From: Hyphomicrobiales bacterium
Lineage (GTDB): Bacteria; Pseudomonadota; Alphaproteobacteria; Rhizobiales; Rhizobiaceae
NCBI GenBank assembly: GCA_021775415.1
Contig: JAJFHV010000010.1
Location: 496,001-560,000 of the forward strand
Reading direction: 5' to 3'
DNA length: 64,000 nt
Shown: positions 28,369 through 36,557 of the stretch, piece by piece
How the letters are laid out: each line of letters opens with the position of its first letter
Position numbering within the stretch: the stretch's first letter is position 1
Program-made: the position numbers and the translations under genes
The notes under the pieces: model-generated
Seen by the model: the letters and a program-made list of their open reading frames with translations, nothing else
Told to the model about the DNA's origin: nothing
Databases searched by the model: none

Positions 28369-29721
28369 TTAGATGGCTGCTTTTTCGGCAGCGATTACAT
28401 CAGCAACAGCATTTTGATATGCCGCTTCATCATGATGGTCGAGACCTTGCAGTTCCGCTGCAGCCGGGATTCGCAGAATACCTGCACCAGCCATGATCTT
28501 CGACACGATAAAGGCTGGCAAGAAGCCCAGTACACCAAACATGATGATTGCACCGAGGAATTGACCCAGTGGGTTGATCGAAGCGTAGCCCTCAAATGGT
28601 GACGATGGTGCGCCCCAAAGCATGAAGCCACAAATCACCAAACCGATGAAACCAGCGTAGCCATGAACGGCAACAGCGCCAACTGCATCATCGATCTTGA
28701 ACTTGCGCTCAACCCAGAAATGCAATTTGTACGCACATGCAGCACCAATGGCACCAATGAACATCGCCTGGATCGGATGATACAGATCATTGCCTGCAGA
28801 TGCGCAGATAATGCCTGCAAGCCCGCCGGAATACGTCCAGAAGGAATCACCTTTCGACACAATGTATGCAGCTATCAAACCACCGGAAAGCGACATCAGG
28901 AAGTTGAACGTGATTGCGCTCAAGGATGTCGGTGCCAGGTAGATGTTGGTTGCAGTCCAGGTTTCACCGGTGATCTGACCACCAATTAACTCCGGTGAAA
29001 TTGCCGGTACGTTACAGGCAGCATAAAAACCCCAGAAACCGGTATAGATCATGAACAGGCCGAGGGTTACCATCCACGGATTGTGTGGTGGTATATCACG
29101 CGGTGTACCGTCCTTGGCAAATTTGCCGAGGCGCGGTCCAAGAACGACCAGAACACCCAGAGCATAACCTCCGGCGATCGCATGGATAACACCAGATGCG
29201 TAAGCGTCGTGGTAGCCAAGCAGTTTCACCATCCAGCCGTCATAATGCCAGCCCCAGGCTGCATCAATGATCCAGAACACTGAACCGATCAACACTGCAT
29301 GAATCCAGAACGCTGATGAACGAATGCGTTCAATCACTGAACCGGAAACGATGGATGCGGCAGTCCAGGAAAACAGCAAGAATGCCGCCCAGAACACACC
29401 GGTGATACGGTCACCGAGATTGGTACCCATGGTTTCTGACCACGGTGCATTTGCCGATCCATCAATCAGGCCCTGGCCTTCGAAGATGAAAGGACCGTTT
29501 GGAAACGCCCAGTAAATCCACCAGCCGAAAAAGAAGAACGTAATTGTCACCAATGGTATCAGCATGGTGTTTTTCATAAGTGTGTGCATGTGATTGCGGC
29601 GGCGACTTGCCCCCACTTCATACATGCAAAATCCAACGTGGATCAAAAACATAAAGACCACCGTCACGAAGTAGTAGAACTCCGTAAATACGGTGGTTAG
29701 TGCATCAAGGTTATTACCCAT
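28369..29721 (-). CDS. amt: Ammonium transporter (Amt family), first copy
   Basis: The 450-residue polytopic protein has Amt signatures: DAAWGWHYDGWM near 145-156, GVIHAIAGGYALGVLVVLGPR near 170, and DDAVGAVAVHGYAGFIG near 345 containing the pore His. The N terminus FYYFVTVVFMFLIHVGFCMYE is typical. It carries ammonium or methylammonium across the inner membrane. The ATG at 29721 follows AGGAGAGGG. It is divergent from the second amt across a 585 bp region and is followed by a small membrane protein gene. No GlnK gene is nearby. Confidence 0.92.
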   Translation of the reverse strand: MGNNLDALTTVFTEFYYFVTVVFMFLIHVGFCMYEVGASRRRNHMHTLMKNTMLIPLVTITFFFFGWWIYWAFPNGPFIFEGQGLIDGSANAPWSETMGTNLGDRITGVFWAAFLLFSWTAASIVSGSVIERIRSSAFWIHAVLIGSVFWIIDAAWGWHYDGWMVKLLGYHDAYASGVIHAIAGGYALGVLVVLGPRLGKFAKDGTPRDIPPHNPWMVTLGLFMIYTGFWGFYAACNVPAISPELIGGQITGETWTATNIYLAPTSLSAITFNFLMSLSGGLIAAYIVSKGDSFWTYSGGLAGIICASAGNDLYHPIQAMFIGAIGAACAYKLHFWVERKFKIDDAVGAVAVHGYAGFIGLVICGFMLWGAPSSPFEGYASINPLGQFLGAIIMFGVLGFLPAFIVSKIMAGAGILRIPAAAELQGLDHHDEAAYQNAVADVIAAEKAAI

Positions 29722-30306
29722 GTGCCCTCTCCTGTTGGGCCAGCCGACAAACGCACTGACCGATTATATCCCTCCGAAGCAGCGAAACCCTCGCCAGCTT
29801 CCCGAATACGCTTGATGGTTGTCGGCACAAATCTGTAAAGATTTGACCGCTGCCTCACCAGCCGCAAAAATTCCGCATGACAGCGGAATCGTGGTTAAGA
29901 CTGCACCAAACCAAATCCCCAATCAACGAATTTCTACCCTTATTTCTCCCCTCATGTGAAATAATTTTTCCTATGAGGAAAACTTTATCCAAGTGGAAAA
30001 TTTCCATAAAACGGCATTTTTCGGAGTACTGCACCCCTTCATACTCACCCCATAGTATTGATATAATTACGCTTTTTGAAAATACCGTGACTGTTTGGCA
30101 AGCTCAATTTACTGGCAAATTTTTCATCTATTGAACCAGCGTCTTGTCCTGTGGGAAATACCGCTAAAAAACATCTTCTGACTCGCGATTCACTGCAACA
30201 GATGGTACAAACCAATTGGGACCAACTATGGACCAATTGCAACCAATGTGTTTCTACGCCTTGGTGCAACACATGTAACATTCACTTTCCTGAGGGGGAT
30301 ACTCAA
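29722..30306. promoter_or_regulatory. Divergent promoter region of two amt genes with a four-fold phased ACCAA array
   Basis: No gene is convincing in this 585 bp. ACCAA begins at 30211, 30221, 30232 and 30242, steps of 10, 11 and 10 bp, and ends about 60 bp before the second amt start. CCAATTGG (30212-30219) is palindromic within it. This is the cleanest copy of the array in the window. Confidence 0.55.
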
Positions 30307-31689
30307 ATGGAAGAACAACTACTAGCGCTGACCGCGGAAGTGGCAGCGCTAAAAGCGCATGACGGCGTGGGTAACACCATGTTTGCCGAAATGTATTACT
30401 ATATAACAATACCACTTATGATTCTGATCCACGTTGGATTTTTGGGTTATGAGATGGGCGCATCGCGCATGAAAAACGTACTGGCTTCAGGCATTAAAAA
30501 TATTCTTGCCTGCGCCTTCATGATACCTACTTTCTACTATTTCGGTTGGTGGATTTATTGGGCATTCCCAACAGGATTTGACTTTGGTGTTGGTGCCAAT
30601 GGTATCTCAGGCTGGGAATATGCCTGGGCAGCTGCTGATCCGGCTGGATCCGTTATGGGCCCGCATCTGGGTGACAATGCTACTGGCGTATTCTGGGGTG
30701 CATTCACCCTGTTTGCCTGTACCACGGCTTCAATTTTTTCTGGTGCTGTTATCGAGCGTATCCGTCTTGTACCGTTCGTCATTCTTGCAATCATCCTTGG
30801 ATCGTTTGCTTGGATTGTCGCAGCGGCCTGGGGCTGGCATGCAGATGGCTGGCTTGTACAAAAATGGGGCTTCCACGATATGGGTGCGTCCGGTGTTGTG
30901 CATACAGTTGCCGGTTTCTTTGCACTTGGTGTTCTTATTCCTCTTGGAGCAAGAATCGGCAAGTTCAACACGGACGGCTCGGCAAACCAGATCGCAGGGC
31001 ACTCATTGCCAATGACACTTATCGGCCTTATGACCATTATTGTTGGCTTCTGGGGTTTCTTGATGGCTTGTTTGATCGTTCCAGGTGAAGCCTGGTCCTG
31101 GTCGGCAACAGAGTTTACCAATATCTATGGCACACCAATGACATTGTCAGCTCTGACCTTCAATATCTTGATGGCCTTTGCAGGTGGTATCATCGGCGCA
31201 TGGGCAACCACACGTGATCCATTCTGGATGATGTCTGGTGCTCTTGGCGGAATCATTTCCGTTGCTTCTGGCCTTGATCTATTCTGGCCACCTCTGACAT
31301 TCTGTATTGCCTTTGTTGCATGTGGTTGGATCATGCCTTGGTCAGCAAAAATGTTCGAGAAAATGGGCATTGATGATGCTGTTGGTGCTGTGACTGTTCA
31401 CGGAACCTTGGGTGTAGTCGGTATTATGGCCGTTGGTATTTTTGCTGCCGGTTATCCTTCTACCACAGGTGAAGGCGCTGTTCTGACCAGCTTTGTTGGT
31501 CAACTTGTCGGCGCGATCGTCATGGCTCTTTGTGGCTTTATACCTGGCTATATTTTCGCAAAACTGTTCAGCATGATGGGTATCCTGCGGACAAGCGAAA
31601 AAGTTGAGGTTGCTGGTATGGATCCATCCAAGGTACCTGCTTCTGCTTACCCAGAAGGCATTCCTGCTTCACCAGCTCCTGCTGAATAA
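30307..31689 (+). CDS. amt: Ammonium transporter (Amt family), second copy
   Basis: The start is the ATG at 30307 (MEEQLLALTAEVAAL), which follows GAGGGGGAT; a longer in-frame reading from 30151 crosses the regulatory array and is rejected. The 460-residue protein has AAAWGWHADGWL, GVVHTVAGFFALGVLIPLGAR and DDAVGAVTVHGTLGVVG, the Amt motifs, and MYYYITIPLMILIHVGFLGYE at the first helix. It is clearly related to the first copy but with different ends, so it is an old duplication. Codons here favour T at third positions more than in neighbouring genes. It likely serves ammonium or methylammonium uptake or recapture. Confidence 0.92.
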   Translation: MEEQLLALTAEVAALKAHDGVGNTMFAEMYYYITIPLMILIHVGFLGYEMGASRMKNVLASGIKNILACAFMIPTFYYFGWWIYWAFPTGFDFGVGANGISGWEYAWAAADPAGSVMGPHLGDNATGVFWGAFTLFACTTASIFSGAVIERIRLVPFVILAIILGSFAWIVAAAWGWHADGWLVQKWGFHDMGASGVVHTVAGFFALGVLIPLGARIGKFNTDGSANQIAGHSLPMTLIGLMTIIVGFWGFLMACLIVPGEAWSWSATEFTNIYGTPMTLSALTFNILMAFAGGIIGAWATTRDPFWMMSGALGGIISVASGLDLFWPPLTFCIAFVACGWIMPWSAKMFEKMGIDDAVGAVTVHGTLGVVGIMAVGIFAAGYPSTTGEGAVLTSFVGQLVGAIVMALCGFIPGYIFAKLFSMMGILRTSEKVEVAGMDPSKVPASAYPEGIPASPAPAE

Positions 31690-31714
31690 CTCTAGATAAG
31701 AAAGGAATAGACAT

Positions 31715-31873
31715 ATGGGTGCACCTTTTACAGGTTCTTGGGACGCAGTGGCTGACGCTGCTTACTATGCTGGCGCAGGCTTTGAAGCCGGCTGGCTCTT
31801 GGTCTCCATTGCATTGTGCTTACTAGCATTGTGGATGGGACACAGACATGAATCAAAGGCAAATGCGGACTAA
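31715..31873 (+). CDS. Small single-helix membrane protein downstream of the second amt
   Basis: This 52-residue protein (MGAPFTGSWDAVADAAYYAG, then one hydrophobic helix GWLLVSIALCLLALWMGH and a short polar tail) starts 25 bp after amt; AAGGAA ends 8 bases before the ATG. A hairpin terminator follows 22 bp after the stop, so the pair is a closed transcription unit. Its position matches the 71-residue protein behind the other amt. The two share the architecture (short soluble start with SWDA/SWAV, one helix, polar tail) rather than clear identity. No family is recognised. Confidence 0.7.
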   Translation: MGAPFTGSWDAVADAAYYAGAGFEAGWLLVSIALCLLALWMGHRHESKANAD

Positions 31874-31895
31874 TCCGACTGTCACATAAAATTGG

Positions 31896-31926
31896 AAAGG
31901 GCCGCATAATTTGCGGCCCTTTTTCT
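31896..31926 (+). terminator. Rho-independent terminator of the amt-small protein unit
   Basis: AGGGCCGCA (31898-31906) and TGCGGCCCT (31912-31920) form a perfect 9 bp stem with a 5-base loop, followed by TTTTCTT. Confidence 0.9.
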
Positions 31927-31994
31927 TGCAATTTACCCATCCAAAATGTCAAATTGCCTGCGGGCAACTTCACAACAAAGAGCGCGTCAATCCG

Positions 31995-32564
31995 ATGAAA
32001 ACCAATGAAGTATTGAGTGGTCAAGAACTCCGTGAGCAATTTTTTGCCTGGCAATGCCGGATCAGGCAGATTGCCATGCGCGAAGATGAGGGCAGGCCGT
32101 CGGCTGGCATGTGCCCACGACTTCTCAACCAGAGCGATGAAGTTCTGGCAGAACAAATCATTACCCTGATTATCCGGGGAGCTTCCGATGAAAGTACAGA
32201 TTTTTTCCGCTTTCAGGTGCAAAAAACCCACGACCCAAAACTGGTTCGCGAGAGAACCCTGACATACCTCCAGTCCACGCATTTTCATGGGCCGAAAGAA
32301 TTTTCAGATTGCTTGACCGCACTTTTTGCGGAGGCATCGACGCTGGCAGCCAATCTGATTGAGCAGGGCAAATGTGTTCTGGAATTCAAGCAGTTCAATC
32401 AAGGCTACCGTCTGCATTGCTCGGTTGAGCGGCTGGAATTGGATACACCTGAACATTCCGCAACCCTTTGGCATAATCGTACCTTCAGCCCCAATATTTC
32501 CGACCGCGTTGAGATTTTGAAATTTACCCCGGACTGGCTGGCTTCCAGCCTGCTTGCAGGGTGA
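31995..32564 (+). CDS. Hypothetical protein, unknown function
   Basis: The start is the ATG at 31995 (MKTNEVLSGQELREQFF); the longer in-frame reading would run through the terminator stem and is rejected. The 189-residue soluble protein has no recognised motif. Visible features are an arginine-rich start (QCRIRQIAMREDEGRPS), a Cys-containing GMCPRLL segment and a helical EASTLAANLIEQGK stretch. It lies between the amt unit and a cupin gene, 51 bp before the latter and in the same direction. Its conservation cannot be judged here, but length and codon use look real. Confidence 0.65.
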   Translation: MKTNEVLSGQELREQFFAWQCRIRQIAMREDEGRPSAGMCPRLLNQSDEVLAEQIITLIIRGASDESTDFFRFQVQKTHDPKLVRERTLTYLQSTHFHGPKEFSDCLTALFAEASTLAANLIEQGKCVLEFKQFNQGYRLHCSVERLELDTPEHSATLWHNRTFSPNISDRVEILKFTPDWLASSLLAG

Positions 32565-32615
32565 GGTCAAACGGGCCTAAGCTGGTTCAGAGCTCGACAA
32601 ATCTAGGAGAAAAAA

Positions 32616-32981
32616 ATGCCAGATAAAGTCATCAGGCTACTTGCCGATGGAGACCCCGCGTCGGGCATGAAATCATCCAATTTGACCAACGTTAGTGATT
32701 TTACCACTGACGATCATACTGAGCTAAATCACACGTTCTTCTCAACACCCGATGAATCCGTTCTAACGGGTGTATGGGAGTGCGCGCCCTGCAGGGAAGA
32801 AATTGATGCCTATCCGGTACATGAGATGGTGTCGGTTATCTCCGGAAAACTGACCGTCACGAATTCGGAGGGCAAAGCTGAAACATTCACCGCGGGCGAC
32901 ACGTTTTACATAGCGAAAGGTGCAAAATGCATCTGGCATATCGAAGAAACGCTTCGCAAATTTTACATGATTGTGGAGTAA
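32616..32981 (+). CDS. Cupin-domain protein (DUF861/cupin_3-like)
   Basis: The 121-residue single cupin has GVWECAPCREEIDAYPVHEMVSVISGKLTVT (conserved GxW and E/H positions, split here over residues 48-78) and FTAGDTFYIAKGAKCIWHIEE, the second cupin strand pair with a likely metal-binding His. This W-rich form resembles the (S)-ureidoglycine/EutQ-like cupin_3 group. AGGAG sits 7 bases before the ATG. Its stop is 55 bp from the convergent HAD gene. The substrate is unknown; small cupins like this often act on or sense nitrogen compounds. Confidence 0.8.
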   Translation: MPDKVIRLLADGDPASGMKSSNLTNVSDFTTDDHTELNHTFFSTPDESVLTGVWECAPCREEIDAYPVHEMVSVISGKLTVTNSEGKAETFTAGDTFYIAKGAKCIWHIEETLRKFYMIVE

Positions 32982-33036
32982 TCAACTCTCCAGCCGAGCA
33001 GTCGATGCGAACATAAACGCCATTGCGTTGCCGACT

Positions 33037-33645
33037 TTAACCCAACAGATCAAGCTCAACCAGTTTTTCACGTATTTCGTGCGGCCCATGCACTTTGTGG
33101 GCCTGCATGCCGAACTGCTGCGCACCTGAAATGTTTTCTGCCCCGTCATCAAAAAAGATGATCTGATCCGGGTTCAATTCCAAGTCTTTGCATACAAAAT
33201 TGAATGCGGCGGGATCAGGTTTCAGCTTACCAATCAAATGTGAGGAATATTGGTGGTGCATTTGCTCACGCAAGCCACACCCACCCAACATTATCTCCCA
33301 GTGAAGTTCGTTTGTGTTGCTCAAACAAGCGAGCGTAAAGTGATTTTGCAACTCCCCCAGCAACGCATCAACTCCAGGTAGCGGTCCTATGAGCCAGGCG
33401 ACAAATAGCTCAAGGAACTGCCGAGACGTTATCTGCAGATCCCACTCCTCGACAAATTGCGCGGCGAACTCCTCCTTTGACAGCTTGCCTGTTTCAAATG
33501 AAATGATCGCTGGAGAAGCTATCCACCTGGATCTGATGTCAGTTGTATCAGGGGCATTGCGCATAAAATTTGAAACCTTGTTCAAGCCTTCAAAATTGAT
33601 CAGCACCCCTCCAACATCAAAGAGGATCGCCTTTATTTCGGACAT
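33037..33645 (-). CDS. HAD-superfamily hydrolase (subfamily IA)
   Basis: The ATG at 33645 is used because AAGGAAT lies about 9 bases upstream and the nucleophile motif begins straight after (MSEIKAILFDVGGVLIN, nucleophile D10). Other HAD motifs are CLSNTNELHW near residue 110, K at KLKPDPAAFN near 146, and IIFFDDGAENISGA near 165. The cap region is of the helical type. It is a phosphatase or dehalogenase-like enzyme of unknown substrate, 202 residues, 16 bp downstream of the MFS gene and probably co-transcribed with it. Confidence 0.85.
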   Translation of the reverse strand: MSEIKAILFDVGGVLINFEGLNKVSNFMRNAPDTTDIRSRWIASPAIISFETGKLSKEEFAAQFVEEWDLQITSRQFLELFVAWLIGPLPGVDALLGELQNHFTLACLSNTNELHWEIMLGGCGLREQMHHQYSSHLIGKLKPDPAAFNFVCKDLELNPDQIIFFDDGAENISGAQQFGMQAHKVHGPHEIREKLVELDLLG

Positions 33646-33661
33646 AGATTGAATTCCTTCA

Positions 33662-34837
33662 TCAGCGTTGAGAAGCACGAGGCGTGGCCTTACCTGCCTC
33701 CCCACTTAACAAGGTGACCGTGGTGACCAAAAGCATAACACTGGTCAGCACCAGCGAAACCGAGAAGCTTGAAGTTACATCATAAATCGAGCTGGCAAAC
33801 ACAGGCCCAATCATTTGCCCCCCGGCAAATGCGGCTGTCATGATTGCAATATGGCGCATAACGTCTTCAGCCGGTGCTACCCGATGGACTTCTTTCATGC
33901 CCATCATGGTAATAATCATGAAGGTACCACCGACACAGATACCAGCGGCAATAATGGTCGATATGTCAGGATAGGCAACTGGCAGAAACAGGCCCAAAGC
34001 CATAATTGCCTGGCTCACTGCCCATATCTGCCGGTTTGAAAATCGCGCCTGAAGTCGGCCTGCGATGAGAGTCGACAGGAATGCCGCCGCGCCAAATATT
34101 GGCCAGGCCCAGCCAAATATCAGTGGAGACTGGATGATATCACGTGCCATCACTGGTAGATAAGTTGCCGGAATGCTGTATCCCATGCCAGCTGCCCCAT
34201 ATGCTATGACAATGCTCCAGATTAATGGGCTTTGCTTTGACTTCCGTTTTTGCGCATCAACTCCTGCGTCAGAGATTTCGGAACCAATTTGCAGGCAAAC
34301 AATAACCGCAGCGACGAGCGACACCATTCCAAAGATCTGCCAGCTTAATGCACTGCCAATCTGGGCAATCATAATTGCCAGGGTTCCCAGTCCGGCAATT
34401 AAAATTCCTGCACCTACGCCTGAAAAAATCCAACCCTGTTTTGCCGCTTGATCAATTTCTGCAAGATGCTTGACGTAGTAATTGCTGACCAGCACCAGGG
34501 TAAAAGCGCTGCAAAGCCCTGCCAACCAGCGAAGAACTGACCAGACATAGAAATTTTCTGTCAGACCCATTCCAAGAGTGCATATACCAATGGTGATCAG
34601 CGAGAGCCTTAAGGCAGTTTTGGGAGCGAGAGGGAGTTTCGCTGCAAACATTGCACCAAGCAGATAGCCAAGAAAATGAATGGAGGCCAATATGCCCCCA
34701 TCTGCGATGTCCACAAGCCCGTCGCCCTGCATCAATGGCAGCAACGGCGTATAGGCGAACCGGCCAATCCCCATTGCAATCGCCAATGCGCTGAGTCCAA
34801 CCAGTACAATTCGAAGTGATGATGTCTGCTTTGGCAT
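33662..34837 (-). CDS. MFS transporter, YbfB/YjiJ family
   Basis: The 391-residue protein has about 12 hydrophobic helices. Its start, GLSALAIAMGIGRFAYTPLLPLMQ (helix 1, cut here to the gist), and ILASIHFLGYLLGAMFA match the YbfB/YjiJ group of major facilitator proteins; GRFAYTPLLP is their hallmark. The substrate is unknown. It lies between the PhyH-family gene (53 bp upstream) and the HAD gene in one direction, so the three probably form an operon that imports and processes a small organic compound. Confidence 0.85.
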   Translation of the reverse strand: MPKQTSSLRIVLVGLSALAIAMGIGRFAYTPLLPLMQGDGLVDIADGGILASIHFLGYLLGAMFAAKLPLAPKTALRLSLITIGICTLGMGLTENFYVWSVLRWLAGLCSAFTLVLVSNYYVKHLAEIDQAAKQGWIFSGVGAGILIAGLGTLAIMIAQIGSALSWQIFGMVSLVAAVIVCLQIGSEISDAGVDAQKRKSKQSPLIWSIVIAYGAAGMGYSIPATYLPVMARDIIQSPLIFGWAWPIFGAAAFLSTLIAGRLQARFSNRQIWAVSQAIMALGLFLPVAYPDISTIIAAGICVGGTFMIITMMGMKEVHRVAPAEDVMRHIAIMTAAFAGGQMIGPVFASSIYDVTSSFSVSLVLTSVMLLVTTVTLLSGEAGKATPRASQR

Positions 34838-34890
34838 TTCATTTCCAAAATGACACGAAATAGGAACTGAAACGCGTTCACAGGTGTCGG

Positions 34891-35721
34891 TTAATAGTTG
34901 CGGCGCTTCTCTGCACCATTGTAGAGGATTTCCGACCAGGTGGCATTTACTTCGTCACGTAGTGAAACATTTTCCGGCACCATATCGTCCAACGGGCGCG
35001 GCGCAACTTCAAAGTTCCCGTGTGGATCACTCCCCCGAACCAGCTGCGCATGAGTCCGGGCAAGGGTTTGCTCGACCTGGGGTGGCAGATAGGACTGGAT
35101 CGCAAAACCGATACGTCGGTCATCACTGTTGTTGGGTTGCGAACTGTGGATCACGCGAGCGCTGTGAAATGAAACCTGGCCGGGCAGCAATGGCGTTGCA
35201 ACCGTTTTCGACTCGTCGATATCCACGATTTCCTGTCCGCGGGTCAGGATGTTTTCTTCACCGAATGTATCATTGTGATCGCGAATATTTTCCAAATGGC
35301 TACCAGGGATCATTTGCATGCAACCGCTCTCGGCATTGCTTGGCGAGAGTGCTACCCAGGCCGTAACGCCAATATGCGGCTCAAGCCCCATATATCGGGC
35401 ATCCTGATGCCAACTCACAAAACCAGGATCACGTGCTTCCTTGATAAAGAGCACCGTTCCGTAATTCAGAATATCCGGTCCGATCAGATCTTCGACCGCA
35501 TCTACCAGATCGCTGTTGTGGACAATCTCATCAAGGACTTTGATGTTATAGTGGGCATTGTTGCGGGCAGAACCGACAAATGCTTCCGGCCATTTTGCTT
35601 CCGCCGCTTCAAGCGCTTCGCGCATCGTTGCTGCTTCAGCCTGCGAAAAAATATCGACAGGTGAAAGAAATCCGTCGCGTTTGTAACTCTCAATCTGCTG
35701 TTCAGATAGTTTCTTACCCAT
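34891..35721 (-). CDS. Phytanoyl-CoA dioxygenase (PhyH) family oxygenase, second copy
   Basis: The 276-residue Fe(II)/2OG oxygenase shows H105-x-D107 (SWHQDARY), distal H192 (RVIHSSQ) and arginines at 202-203 (DDRRIGF) for 2-oxoglutarate. SPSNAESGCMQMIPGSH is the typical PhyH core. It is different from the tdm-linked copy. It is the first gene of a PhyH-MFS-HAD group on the minus strand. Bacterial relatives hydroxylate ectoine, amino acids or betaines; the substrate here is not known. Confidence 0.83.
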   Translation of the reverse strand: MGKKLSEQQIESYKRDGFLSPVDIFSQAEAATMREALEAAEAKWPEAFVGSARNNAHYNIKVLDEIVHNSDLVDAVEDLIGPDILNYGTVLFIKEARDPGFVSWHQDARYMGLEPHIGVTAWVALSPSNAESGCMQMIPGSHLENIRDHNDTFGEENILTRGQEIVDIDESKTVATPLLPGQVSFHSARVIHSSQPNNSDDRRIGFAIQSYLPPQVEQTLARTHAQLVRGSDPHGNFEVAPRPLDDMVPENVSLRDEVNATWSEILYNGAEKRRNY

Positions 35722-35810
35722 CTGTGCATCCCTTTGCAGTTCGTTTTAACGCTGCAGACTTAGCTAACGCATCTACGCTATGTAAATGCGCATGAACGAC
35801 ACCTCCCTTC

Positions 35811-35885
35811 TTAACTCCCAAATCCTGTTCCCGGTTTCAGATATTCATTGCGAATGATGAGGTGAAGAAGAATTTTCGCACAGCT
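35811..35885 (-). pseudogene. Decayed 3' fragment of a cupin gene
   Basis: On the minus strand this stretch ends ...RNEYLKPGTGFGS-stop. The intact cupin gene at 38804-39169 ends ...REAYLNPGSGFGS-stop, and the DNA shares 16 identical bases (35812-35827 and 38805-38820). Upstream the match continues weakly (about 55 bp) with a 2-base insertion that shifts the frame after the F-x-x-x equivalent of FAPP. It is therefore the remnant of a second cupin copy, cut off at about 35885 where the hairpin-rich element begins. Confidence 0.65.
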
Positions 35886-35924
35886 CTGCATTCACTCACT
35901 CCCTTCGAAGTAGTGTCTTGATAA

Positions 35925-36245
35925 TTGGCGGCGACTAGTCGCCAACTGAGGCGACAGCCGAAGCGCTTGGCGCACCCGCGTAGCCGTGGCAAAGCCACTG
36001 GCGCGAGCGCAAATTGAAAGCACAAAAGCAGGACCCGGATACCGGAAAAATGTCCTGTGTGCTGGACCGCCGGGTCCTGCGCGGAGAGTGAAGAGCGGTT
36101 CGCTGACAAGCGAAGAAAACAGTGAAACTGTTTTCAGTGATGAACGCGGTGAGCAGCGCTGCGAACCGCTATGTGGCCTTCGCACCAGTAGGCGCTCAGG
36201 CGTTCGGCGCTGAAATTGCTATCCGCAATTTCTGACCAGAGGTCA
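35925..36245. repeat. Hairpin-rich intergenic element of about 320 bp
   Basis: At least six perfect inverted repeats stand in series. GGCGACTAGTCGCC is a 14-base palindrome (35930-35943). GTGGC/GCCAC lies at 35986-35998. GCAGGACCCGG/CCGGGTCCTGC lies at 36028-36038 and 36070-36080. AGCGGTTCGC/GCGAACCGCT lies at 36094-36103 and 36161-36170 and encloses GAAAACAGT/ACTGTTTTC (36115-36135, 3-base loop). GAAATTGC/GCAATTTC lies at 36212-36232, and TGACC/GGTCA at 36233-36245. Open frames across it look like chance readings. It may be a REP-like mobile repeat or a structured RNA. Confidence 0.6.
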
Positions 36246-36436
36246 CCGCACCTTACTAAGCCGCCCACGTTTCGCCACCCTAAAAGTCGAAGACCTTCAC
36301 CGGATGATAGACATGGCCACCGCCGCTCCGCATCTGTCGCTCCACTTAACGTTGGCGTACGTCCAGTGTTTGTGCAGAACGACAGTGCGAGGGATTATGA
36401 TTGAGGTTTTAAGAGCGGGGATAGATTTATTTGAAA

Positions 36437-36514
36437 AATGTACGCTTTATCCCCGAACGCAGAAGTTCTGCCTTCAGCGATCAATGTCTGCTTTGTGCCA
36501 ACAACGGACCTAAC
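36437..36514 (+). repeat. Degenerate two-unit extragenic repeat
   Basis: AATGTACGCTTT at 36437 and AATGTCTGCTTT at 36483 start two related units 46 bp apart, each going on to a C/A-rich half with CGAACGCA or CAACGGAC. Read as protein this gives LYPRTQKFCLQRSMSALCQQRT-like text, which I remember as the look of many spurious small hypothetical proteins in Rhizobiales. It is most likely non-coding repeat DNA. Confidence 0.45.
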
Positions 36515-36557
36515 TCGTATCAACAAAGTCCAATCGGGCCAGGCAAATCAAATACCG

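Noticed and set aside
30151-30306. N-terminal extension of the second amt with several Cys and Trp
   Set aside because: It lies across the phased ACCAA array; the ATG at 30307 has a strong ribosome site and the family's usual start.
35837-36185. Two overlapping open frames on - across the hairpin element
   Set aside because: They run through perfect inverted repeats and a frameshifted gene remnant, use Arg/Ala-rich chance codons and share no family motif.
36304-36513. 69-codon open frame on +
   Set aside because: The end is the translated degenerate repeat; no ribosome site.
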